Positions 45,600-53,015 of a stretch of 64,000 bases of DNA are shown piece by piece. The stretch is from Aliiroseovarius sp. F20344 (lineage in GTDB: Bacteria; Pseudomonadota; Alphaproteobacteria; Rhodobacterales; Rhodobacteraceae). The stretch spans positions 1,180,501 through 1,244,500 of the forward strand of contig NZ_JALKBG010000008.1 of NCBI RefSeq assembly GCF_023016155.1, in the 5' to 3' direction. The notes under the pieces were generated by a model, which was not told where the DNA came from, did not search any database, and saw nothing but the letters and a program-made list of their open reading frames with translations. Within the stretch, counting starts at the first letter, position 1; each line of letters starts with the position of its first letter. A program made the position numbers and the translations under genes.

Positions 45600-46643
45600 C
45601 TAGCGCCCGCGCGCGCGGAATTTTTCATGTTCCCGAAGCCAAGCCTCAGCAAAGGCTCGGACGTCTTTCTCACTCGTCGTGGGGCCAAGCGAGACGCGCA
45701 AAGCGCATCCCGCGTGATCCCGGTCAAATCCCATTGCCGCCAAAGCTGCACTGGTTTTTACCTTCCCGGATGAACAAGCCGATCCTGCGGATACCGCAAA
45801 CCCGGCCAGATCCATCACCATCACCTGTGTTTCGCCCTTCCATCCGGGCGTGATGAAACACGAGGTATTGGGAAGCCTGTTCGCATCTTTCCCGACAAAA
45901 ATAGTTTTATTTGCAGATTCGGCAATGGTGTTTTCTAGAATCTTTCTAAGTTTCTCAACTCGACCCCAAGTATCGCCCTCAAGATCATTTTGGGCAGCTC
46001 GTGCAGCGGCAGCAAAACCTGCAATTCCGATGACGTTTTCAGTCCCTGATCTGCGGCCCATTTCCTGACCACCCCCTTTGATCTGCGCCGCGATTTCAGT
46101 GCCACGCGTAACGACAAGCGCGCCGATCCCTTTTGGCCCGCCCAGCTTGTGCGCGGAAACAATGGCCATATCGGCACCGCACCAGTTGAAGGCGAAGGGT
46201 ATCTTTCCGAAAGCCTGCGTGGCATCCGTCATGAGCAGCCTCTCGGGCAGTGACTGAATGATCCCCGTTTCCGAATTGGCCAATTGCAGCGTGCTATGCG
46301 CAGGTGTTGGGACGCTGACCGCCCCCTCTTCATCAATCAGCAAATCTTCCTGACACCAAGAACGAACCGCGTCATGCTCGATCCCAGCACAGGACAGGCC
46401 ACGGCCTGCCAACGCCAGTGCTGCGGCTTCGGTCGCAGAAGAGGTAAAGATGATATCCGCCCCCTCAGCCCCGAGCGCAGCCGCCAAATCCTTACGCGCC
46501 CGTTCGATAAGACCTTTCGCCGCGCGCCCTTCGGCGTGGACGGAAGACGGATTGCCCACAAGCTCCATCGCATCGACCATCGCTGCCTTGGCCTCGGCCC
46601 GCAAAGGCGTGGTGGCGTTCCAATCCAGATACACGCGGCTCAC
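45600..46643 (-). CDS. IscS/NifS-like cysteine desulfurase (group I)
   Basis: A 347-residue PLP enzyme beginning [15 protein letters not shown]. The PLP lysine is in [11 protein letters not shown], with [15 protein letters not shown] and the catalytic cysteine in [11 protein letters not shown]. Start GTG 46643 is preferred over ATG 46661 since AAGGAG precedes it by 7 bases. It is a second desulfurase in the same operon as sufS. It is shorter than E. coli IscS (404) and diverges in the N-terminal half (ALALAGRGL in place of the usual cofactor region), so activity needs testing. Confidence 0.88.
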   Translation of the reverse strand: MSRVYLDWNATTPLRAEAKAAMVDAMELVGNPSSVHAEGRAAKGLIERARKDLAAALGAEGADIIFTSSATEAAALALAGRGLSCAGIEHDAVRSWCQEDLLIDEEGAVSVPTPAHSTLQLANSETGIIQSLPERLLMTDATQAFGKIPFAFNWCGADMAIVSAHKLGGPKGIGALVVTRGTEIAAQIKGGGQEMGRRSGTENVIGIAGFAAAARAAQNDLEGDTWGRVEKLRKILENTIAESANKTIFVGKDANRLPNTSCFITPGWKGETQVMVMDLAGFAVSAGSACSSGKVKTSAALAAMGFDRDHAGCALRVSLGPTTSEKDVRAFAEAWLREHEKFRARGR

Positions 46644-46712
46644 CGGCGCACTCCTTCGCATTTTCTTGTCATAAGTATCCCCGCCGAAGGCCTTAAACTG
46701 CCGCGCAGCGGT

Positions 46713-47174
46713 CTAGTCCTCGTCCACCACCGAAAACAGCGTGGGCACTGCAGGGCATGGGGTCAGCTCGTTCTTCACCACGTCAGACAGGCGGGTCTGG
46801 TGCAGGAAGACATAAACATGGGCCGAAAGGCCTTCCCACAACCTGTTGGTCATGGACTGAGCGCGCGACCCCGAGGACGCACCGGACGCCCCTGCCCCTT
46901 TGTGCATAGCAGACACAGTTTCATCCACGGCTTCCAACACTTCTGAAACCCGAATGTCCGAGGCGCTTTTGGCCAGTTTGTATCCACCGCCCGGGCCACG
47001 CACGCTGTCGACCAACCCTGCGCGGCGCAGCTTCACAAACAATTGCTCAAGATACGGAAGCGAAATGTCCTGTCGTTTTGCAAGTTCCGTCAGCGACAAT
47101 AGCGAGCCTTCGTCCTGCATCGCCAGATCGGTCAACGCAACCATTGCGTAACGCCCCTTTGTGGACAGCTTCAT
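46713..47174 (-). CDS. iscR: Rrf2-family regulator IscR with a single cysteine
   Basis: A 153-residue regulator with the IscR-type winged helix (MKLSTKGRYAMVALTDLA, ISLPYLEQLFVKLRRAGLV, GPGGGYKLA). In E. coli IscR three cysteines ligate a [2Fe-2S] cluster in the loop around 92-104; here this loop is Gly/Ser/Ala only, and the sole cysteine is C140 (TPCPAV). R. sphaeroides IscR is also reported to be an unusual type using one cysteine. It heads the SUF operon and probably represses it. Confidence 0.92.
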   Translation of the reverse strand: MKLSTKGRYAMVALTDLAMQDEGSLLSLTELAKRQDISLPYLEQLFVKLRRAGLVDSVRGPGGGYKLAKSASDIRVSEVLEAVDETVSAMHKGAGASGASSGSRAQSMTNRLWEGLSAHVYVFLHQTRLSDVVKNELTPCPAVPTLFSVVDED

Positions 47175-47196
47175 TGCATTCCCCCCGCAAAAACAT

Positions 47197-47225
47197 TGAC
47201 CTTTTAGGCCTCGCCCACTAGGTCA
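47197..47225. promoter_or_regulatory. TGACCT-N17-AGGTCA dyad upstream of iscR
   Basis: A 6-bp inverted repeat separated by 17 bp lies 23-51 bp upstream of the iscR ATG, in the region where an autoregulatory site is expected. It could be an IscR or other iron-responsive operator. The arms are short and the spacer long, so this is a weak call. Confidence 0.3.
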
Positions 47226-47363
47226 CTTAAGACTGGTGACGGCCGGGCTCTCGCGCGTGCTTAATTCACCAACTCCGTATTATGGTGCGGGCCATCCAGC
47301 GTCAAGAAAGCCGGTTTCCGGTTTGCTGTGGCCCCAAGCTAAATGAAAAGAGGCCCAGACCCG

Positions 47364-48017
47364 ATGCCCGAAGTGATTTTTGCAGGCCCCGAAGGCCGAC
47401 TTGAAGGCCGCTATCACGCACAGAAAGAAAAAGACGCTCCGATCGCTATCATTCTTCATCCGCATCCGCAGTTCGGCGGCACGATGAACAACAAGGTCGT
47501 CTATAATCTGCACTATGCTTTCCATAACATGGGCTTCAACGTGCTGCGCTTCAACTTCCGTGGCGTTGGCCGCAGCCAAGGAGAATATGATCAAGGCGTA
47601 GGTGAGCTGTCGGATGCGGCGTCGGCGCTGGATTACCTTCAGTCGATGAACCAAAACGCAAAGCACTGCTGGGTTGCAGGCTTTTCGTTCGGTGCGTGGA
47701 TTGGCATGCAGCTTCTGATGCGCCGTCCGGAAATCACCGGTTTCATTTCGGTCAGCCCGCCCGCCAATATGTATGACTTCAGCTTCCTGGCACCCTGCCC
47801 AAGCTCTGGCCTAATCATCAATGGCACAGCCGACCGTGTGGCCCCGCCTGCCGATACGCATACACTGGTGAATAAGTTGCATGAGCAAAAAGGGATCACG
47901 ATCACCCATGAAGAAATCCAGGGGTCGGGTCACTTCTTTGAAGACGATCACATGGATACAATGATCACTCATGTGGACGAATATGTGCGTCGCCGCCTGA
48001 CTGAAACCACGCGCTGA
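47364..48017 (+). CDS. Alpha/beta hydrolase (COG2945 type)
   Basis: A 217-residue serine hydrolase: ILHPHPQFGGTMNNKVVYNL near the N-terminus, FNFRGVGRSQGEYDQG, nucleophile elbow GFSFGAW (GxSxG), SGLIINGTADRVAPP for the aspartate, and GSGHFFEDD for the histidine. The substrate is unknown. ATG 47364 is chosen; ATG 47343 is possible. It is divergent from iscR and followed after 7 bp by a small gene. Confidence 0.85.
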   Translation: MPEVIFAGPEGRLEGRYHAQKEKDAPIAIILHPHPQFGGTMNNKVVYNLHYAFHNMGFNVLRFNFRGVGRSQGEYDQGVGELSDAASALDYLQSMNQNAKHCWVAGFSFGAWIGMQLLMRRPEITGFISVSPPANMYDFSFLAPCPSSGLIINGTADRVAPPADTHTLVNKLHEQKGITITHEEIQGSGHFFEDDHMDTMITHVDEYVRRRLTETTR

Positions 48018-48024
48018 GGTCAGT

Positions 48025-48246
48025 ATGGATCTTCTTGAAAAAGTCTCCGACCAACTGGCGCAGGAAGTGCTTGAAGCCGTTCGGGCGACGGGGGACGACT
48101 CTTTGGTTGATTCTGTGAAGAAAACAATCGGAGCGTCCTCCACCACTCTGGAAGAAGCCTTCATGACCGCAGTCAGGATCCGACGTGCCGAAGCGCGTGG
48201 ACGAGATATGCTTCTTCAACTGCTGAAGGAGCGTCAACGCGACTGA
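48025..48246 (+). CDS. Small hypothetical protein downstream of the hydrolase
   Basis: A 73-residue, charged helical protein (MDLLEKVSDQLAQEVLEAVR, LEEAFMTAVRIRRAEARGRD). It starts 7 bp after the hydrolase stop with a GAGGTC site, suggesting an operon. I do not recognise the family; there is no signal or membrane segment. Confidence 0.6.
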   Translation: MDLLEKVSDQLAQEVLEAVRATGDDSLVDSVKKTIGASSTTLEEAFMTAVRIRRAEARGRDMLLQLLKERQRD

Positions 48247-48527
48247 CGCGCGGACAAGGTTCAGTTTCAAACCTGCTTTAGAATCTTAGGGCTTTCAACT
48301 CTAACTCTCTCCCCCCCAATCAAGAACGCGCTGTGGCTGTATCCATGTCCAACTGGAAACAGTGTTTTTCTTGTTTAAGGCTCAGGAGTTGCCACATAAA
48401 TTTGCCATAATCCGATATAGATTGTGGCCAATCTTTCCAATTTGTGACACAATTAACATTATTACGTATAGGTTTGTATCTTTTGATCTAACAATTTCTA
48501 ACGGAGCAGAACTTTAAAGGGGTGAAC

Positions 48528-49157
48528 ATGCTTACGAATAGAACAGCGCTGGCCGCGCTTGCAATGGCCGGTGCGGTGTGGATGGGTGCCACACAAACCG
48601 CACAAGCGGGGAAATCCTGCAATTTGAGCACCGCAAAACTTTCGCTAGAACCAGCGGAACTTTGCGAGTGTAAAGTCGTAACCACGCAGATGCTTCGGTA
48701 CATTCAGCGTCAGGATGAGTTTCTGACGATTCTGGATCGCGTCAACAAAGAATGTCCCGCATTCGCGGACGCGCTGACATCATTGCCCACTGCCACTACG
48801 GTAATCGACCGTGTTTTGCGCAGAGACAAAGATGAGGGTTCCGACCTCCTTACTCCGGAAACGGAACCAGATCGCAAGCCAAAACCTGATGGCAAAACAA
48901 AGCCAGATGGGAAAGGTAAGGAAAAACCAGATACCGGTGGTAACGAGGAAGAACCTGGTGATTCCGGCGGCAATGGTGACGGCGGCGGCGATGGCGGCGG
49001 CAACGGTGACGGTGGCGGCGGCGATGGCGGCGGCAACGGTGACGGTGGCGGCGGCGATGGCGGCGGCAACGGTGACGATGGCGGAGACGGTTCCAACTGC
49101 GGCGGTGGCGGCGATGGATCAAATAAAGTCCTTCGTGCCGAAGTTCGCTGCGAATAA
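48528..49157 (+). CDS. Secreted cysteine-containing protein with Gly/Asp-rich tandem repeats
   Basis: A 209-residue exported protein (signal cleavage near AQA-GK; GTG 48522 is an alternative start). The mature N-terminal domain (about 30-105) has cysteines in KSCN, ELCECK and KECPAF and is mostly helical (MLRYIQRQDEFLTILDRV). A Lys/Pro/Asp linker (KPKPDGKTKPDGKGKEKPD) is followed by a low-complexity Gly/Asp/Asn tail (about 145-195) made of an 11-residue repeat, then two more cysteines. Acidic glycine-rich tails may bind calcium, but no RTX nonapeptide (GGxGxDxUx) is present. Function unknown. Confidence 0.7.
   Translation: MLTNRTALAALAMAGAVWMGATQTAQAGKSCNLSTAKLSLEPAELCECKVVTTQMLRYIQRQDEFLTILDRVNKECPAFADALTSLPTATTVIDRVLRRDKDEGSDLLTPETEPDRKPKPDGKTKPDGKGKEKPDTGGNEEEPGDSGGNGDGGGDGGGNGDGGGGDGGGNGDGGGGDGGGNGDDGGDGSNCGGGGDGSNKVLRAEVRCE
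48975..49086 (+). repeat. Tandem 33-bp repeat in the Gly/Asp-rich gene
   Basis: One 30-bp and two 33-bp near-identical direct repeats (48975-49004, 49005-49037, 49038-49070), plus a partial fourth. They encode GDGGGGDGGGN. The in-frame, near-identical units suggest recent expansion and likely copy-number variation between strains. Confidence 0.9.
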
Positions 49158-49183
49158 GTTATCGAACACAGTTCAAAGCAAAG

Positions 49184-49208
49184 AAAGCGCGCCATTGGCG
49201 CGCTTTTT
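49184..49208 (+). terminator. Intrinsic terminator of the Gly/Asp-rich gene
   Basis: Perfect 10-bp stem AAAGCGCGCC / GGCGCGCTTT with loop ATT, and a T-run that overlaps and follows the stem. It lies 27 bases past the stop. Confidence 0.9.
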
Positions 49209-49268
49209 CATTTCTACAGATTATTGTGGGAGCCGTATATTAGGCTTTCAATCTCGGTCAACCGAGCA

Positions 49269-49880
49269 TTAACCGCCTGACTGAACTTTGATCCAGCGCG
49301 ACGGGCTTCTCGGATCTTGCATGCGCAGGAAGACATAACGTGTCTCGCGCCAGCTTCGAATGCTATTGGTAACGTTGTCGAGTACCAGGTCACCTTGGTC
49401 TGTGCGTACAACGAGAACCGCATGCGGCCGACGGCTACGATCCAGCACTGTCGCGATCAGCAGCCTTTGTGGATCAATACCTTTCCCGATCAATGCACGT
49501 TTCTTGGCCAGAGCGTAATCTTCGCAATCACCACCGCGACGGGTTGGCATAGCCCAGCGTTCTGCTTCACCGTATTGCTGCCGGTCCTCAATCGACCGCG
49601 TCGATCTGTTGACGGCGGTATTGACGGCGCGAACAACTTGCATCTGGCCCTGAGAAACCAACGATGCAGAGGAACCACGTGCGCAGGCCCAACGATATGT
49701 TGAGCAAAGCTGTTTAGCACCCGGTGGTGCCGCACCGTTTCCTCGTGATTTCAAGAAATCTGTGCCACTTGCCAAACCATCAACTGGCGCCGCAATCGTC
49801 GCAACGATTGCCATCGCGACTGCGTAGATAGAATTCCGACCGGGAAGACTTATTTTCTTAAGACCGGCAACTATCGCCAT
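49269..49880 (-). CDS. Transglutaminase-like cysteine proteinase (BTLCP, LapG-like)
   Basis: A 203-residue exported protein, with signal/anchor at 17-35. The catalytic triad of the BTLCP/LapG family is C119 (RGGDCEDYA), H153 (RRPHAVLVV) and D168 (LVLDNVT). LapG cleaves the N-terminus of giant adhesins at an Ala-Ala site under control of LapD. No LapD or giant adhesin is in the window. The gene is convergent with the secreted Gly/Asp repeat protein. ATG 49880 follows GGAGGTTTACAG. Confidence 0.82.
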   Translation of the reverse strand: MAIVAGLKKISLPGRNSIYAVAMAIVATIAAPVDGLASGTDFLKSRGNGAAPPGAKQLCSTYRWACARGSSASLVSQGQMQVVRAVNTAVNRSTRSIEDRQQYGEAERWAMPTRRGGDCEDYALAKKRALIGKGIDPQRLLIATVLDRSRRPHAVLVVRTDQGDLVLDNVTNSIRSWRETRYVFLRMQDPRSPSRWIKVQSGG

Positions 49881-49910
49881 CTGTAAACCTCCATCGGTTG
49901 CAAATTATAA

Positions 49911-49935
49911 GGCATAAACCCTAACGATTTATGCC
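49911..49935. promoter_or_regulatory. Inverted repeat GGCATAAA-N9-TTTATGCC upstream of the BTLCP gene
   Basis: A perfect 8-bp dyad with 9-bp spacer lies 31-55 bp upstream of the LapG-like start, a good repressor position. The rest of the gap to 50189 shows no gene that I can support. Confidence 0.5.
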
Positions 49936-50189
49936 CCACGACTGACAACCGTGTTGTCCCCCCAACCGTGACCTTAACCTGAACGTGAATAATGTCCAAA
50001 TCTCGACCATGGCAGGGCCTTACTGCATCATTTTTGGGATTTTCACCTAATGCAGAGGGCTTTCACGCGCAGGTTTCCGCTTATTTCTGCCAATTTCTGA
50101 CGCAACTCGACCTTCGACCGATTCTCAAACAAATGGATCGGGTACGAGAATCGGTGCCTTATTTTGTGTAAAACCATGCGGTTATAAAT

Positions 50190-51668
50190 TCAGCCGAAGT
50201 AAATGCCTTCGAATTTGGCTTCCAGGTATTTCAACAGCGGCTCGACTGAAATCGATTGTCCCGTCGCATGCTCGATCGTCTCGCGCGGCGTGCGCAGGCT
50301 GCCGTTGCTCTGTAACTTCTCAGCCAGCCACGCGGTGGCATAGGTCGCATTCCCGCCTGCCAACTGTGCGTCAAGCTTAGGAAGATCGCCACGCAACGCA
50401 TCATAGAGGCAGCCAGCATAGATGTTGCCAAGCGCATACGTCGGGAAATAGCCAAACAATCCAACTGCCCAATGCACGTCCTGCAATACTCCGTTCGAGG
50501 CCTTGTCGACGTCATAGCCGAAATCTGCTGCAAACCGTTCGTTCCACGCGGTTTCAAGGTCAGCCACATCCAACTGTCCCCCGATCAACCGCCGTTCCAG
50601 ATCAAAGCGCAGCATGATGTGCAGGTTATATTGCACCTCATCCGCTTCGGTCCGGATGAAGCCTTTTTGCAGGCGGTTGACCATACCATAGAAAGCCTCG
50701 GCATCCGACGCTGGCGTTTTGCCGAACCGTCTCTCCATTTGGTCAAACAGCCAACCTGTGAAGGCACGCGAACGGCCCAATTGGTTCTCATAGATGCGCG
50801 ACTGGCTTTCATGCACCCCCATCGAGGCTCCGCGCCCAATGGGCGTCAGAAGATACGCTCGATCGATATTCTGCTCATAGCAGGCATGACCAACCTCGTG
50901 GATGGTCGAATAGAAGCAATTGAACGGGTCTTCCACGCTTGTGCGCGTTGTGATGCGCACGTCCAAGCCAGAACCCGAGCTAAACGGATGCACCGCTTTG
51001 TCGATACGCCCGTGGTTCAGATCATATCCAAAGGTCTTTGCCAGCTTGCCCGACAGCTTCAGTTGCTTCTTTTCAGCCCAATTTCCCACCAGGATCTCGG
51101 GCTGATTTGACGCGCCCAACGCTTTGTCGCGCAAAGTCACCAATCTGGGGCGCATCGCATCAAAGAGCGTTTGAATATCGTTCCCAGAGATACCTGGCTC
51201 GTAATCATCCAGCAGCGCATCATAATGGTCACCGCCACCAGCCAAAGCGCTGGCTTCCTCACGGCGCAGCTTTACCACCTCTTCCAGAACGGGTTTGAAA
51301 GCCGCAAAATCATCAGCCGCCCGCGCTTCGGCCCACTTCCCCTGCGCGGCCGAGGTTACACGGGCAAGCTCTGCCGCCAAGGACACCGGAACCTTATCCG
51401 CACGATCACGCGCCCGGCGGATTTCGCGCACTTGCGCCCGCCCGACATCGTCCAAACTGCTTTCATCAATCGCCTCAAGCCATTCGCTGACACCCGGATC
51501 ATTGCGCCGCGCGTGCAGCACTTTCTCCATCGCGGCCATTTCCTCGGCCCGCTGCGCCCCTGCCCCATTGGGCATCACAGTTTCCTGATCCCAGCCCAGC
51601 CGGCCAGCAACCTCACCCAGAGCTTGCGTGTCGCGGGCGAATTCCAACAGCTTTTCATATGCAGTCAT
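50190..51668 (-). CDS. M32-family metallocarboxypeptidase
   Basis: A 492-residue cytoplasmic enzyme of the thermostable carboxypeptidase 1 (Taq) family. The zinc motif is HEVGH (in STIHEVGHACYEQN); further family features are DYEPGISGNDIQTLFD, VHESQSRIYENQLGRS with the third ligand, and GYFPTYALGNIYAG. It removes C-terminal residues from peptides with broad specificity. Full length; 2 bp downstream of ctaA stop on the same strand, likely cotranscribed. Confidence 0.94.
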   Translation of the reverse strand: MTAYEKLLEFARDTQALGEVAGRLGWDQETVMPNGAGAQRAEEMAAMEKVLHARRNDPGVSEWLEAIDESSLDDVGRAQVREIRRARDRADKVPVSLAAELARVTSAAQGKWAEARAADDFAAFKPVLEEVVKLRREEASALAGGGDHYDALLDDYEPGISGNDIQTLFDAMRPRLVTLRDKALGASNQPEILVGNWAEKKQLKLSGKLAKTFGYDLNHGRIDKAVHPFSSGSGLDVRITTRTSVEDPFNCFYSTIHEVGHACYEQNIDRAYLLTPIGRGASMGVHESQSRIYENQLGRSRAFTGWLFDQMERRFGKTPASDAEAFYGMVNRLQKGFIRTEADEVQYNLHIMLRFDLERRLIGGQLDVADLETAWNERFAADFGYDVDKASNGVLQDVHWAVGLFGYFPTYALGNIYAGCLYDALRGDLPKLDAQLAGGNATYATAWLAEKLQSNGSLRTPRETIEHATGQSISVEPLLKYLEAKFEGIYFG

Positions 51669-51670
51669 GG

Positions 51671-52819
51671 TCAGCTCCGAATTGATTGCTCAGCAGGATA
51701 GCCTGAAAGGAAGCGCGCATTGATGATCAAGATCCATGTCAGGATCGCGCCAATCTGATGGGTGATGGCCACGTGCAAGGGTGACGCCTGCAATACAGTT
51801 GTGATCCCAAGCACCGCTTGCGCACAAATCATGACACAGGCCAGCGTAAAGCCCATGCGCACCATTTGATTGCCGGACTTACGAGACACGCGCCAGACCA
51901 CCACCGCATAGATCACAAGCAGATAGCCCACCATACGGTGCATAAACTGTACAAGCCCGGCGTTCTCAAACAGGTTGCGCCAGATTGGGGTGATGTCAAA
52001 CGCATCTGGCGGGAAGAACTGTCCGCCCATCCAAGGCCAGTCCACAAAGGACCGCCCTGCATCAATGCCCGCCACCAACGCGCCCAGAAGGATTTGCAGA
52101 AGCGCCAGATGCATCAGCCCAGTGCCCATTCCAAAGAGCTTTAACTCCCGCAGACGACGGGCGGCCATCAGGCCCGCTTCTTTGCGCCCCAATAGAAGTA
52201 TGTACCAAGCAATGATGCCCAGAATGACAAACGCCAACCCCAAATGCACAGCAAGACGGTACGAGGCCACGTCGACGCGATCCCCCGTCAGGCCTGAGGA
52301 TACCATCCACCAGCCGATGGCCCCTTGCAGCCCGCCAAGTGCACCCAGAAGCAACAATCGCCCGGTCCAGCCATTCGGGATCTTACGCGCGGCCAGAAAA
52401 CCAAAGAAGCCAATTGCCCAGACCAGTCCGATGAATCGGCCGAGCTGACGATGGCCCCATTCCCACCAATAGATCGTCTTGAACGCCTCAAGGTCCATAT
52501 GACCGTTTTGAAGCTTGAACTCAGGGATTTCCTGATACTTCGCGAACTCCGCTTCCCAAGCGGCCTGATCCATCGGCGGCATCGCACCTGTGAATGGGGC
52601 CCATTCAGTGATCGACAGTCCCGAATCCGTCAACCGAGTCAGTCCACCTACCACAACCATCACAGCCACCAGGGCAAAGAGCAGCATCAACCACAGGCGA
52701 ATGGCGCCACGCGCGCCTCCTCCGCCTGATCCACGCTCGATTACACCGGTTTTAGGGGTGTCTCGTTTCTCGGGCGTTGCATCGCTGACGTCTTCAAAAA
52801 TGCTGCGGGGCTTGGACAT
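51671..52819 (-). CDS. ctaA: Heme A synthase
   Basis: A 382-residue, eight-helix inner membrane protein (CtaA type 2). It has VVGGLTRLTDSGLSITEWAP after helix I, YWWEWGHRQLGRFIGLVWA with the heme-ligating histidine, VQFMHRMVGYLLV and ITHQIGAILTWILI with the others. It converts the C8 methyl of heme O to formyl for aa3-type oxidases. ATG 52819 is used. About 55 N-terminal residues are disordered and precede helix I. Confidence 0.95.
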   Translation of the reverse strand: MSKPRSIFEDVSDATPEKRDTPKTGVIERGSGGGGARGAIRLWLMLLFALVAVMVVVGGLTRLTDSGLSITEWAPFTGAMPPMDQAAWEAEFAKYQEIPEFKLQNGHMDLEAFKTIYWWEWGHRQLGRFIGLVWAIGFFGFLAARKIPNGWTGRLLLLGALGGLQGAIGWWMVSSGLTGDRVDVASYRLAVHLGLAFVILGIIAWYILLLGRKEAGLMAARRLRELKLFGMGTGLMHLALLQILLGALVAGIDAGRSFVDWPWMGGQFFPPDAFDITPIWRNLFENAGLVQFMHRMVGYLLVIYAVVVWRVSRKSGNQMVRMGFTLACVMICAQAVLGITTVLQASPLHVAITHQIGAILTWILIINARFLSGYPAEQSIRS

Positions 52820-53015
52820 GTGGCTCTCCGTTTCGCGTTTGCGCGATAATGGCCTTGGCAAACAAGAATGCCAAGGGGCCAATCTGACCCACGTGGTGTA
52901 AAAAAATGCGCTGAAACTTCCTCAAACCAGCCCTTTTGGTTGCCCCCATATCAGGCGTTCTGTTAGAGTGGCGAGACCTATATATAGTGTGAAACGCACA
53001 AAAACGGCGGACAAC

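Noticed and set aside
44032-45603. 523-codon open frame on the plus strand
   Set aside because: It is the exact antisense of sufB; its translation is His/Arg/Phe-rich without family similarity, a codon-bias shadow.
48975-49086. Possible CRISPR-like repeat array
   Set aside because: Repeats are contiguous, in frame and coding for Gly/Asp; there are no spacers and no cas genes.
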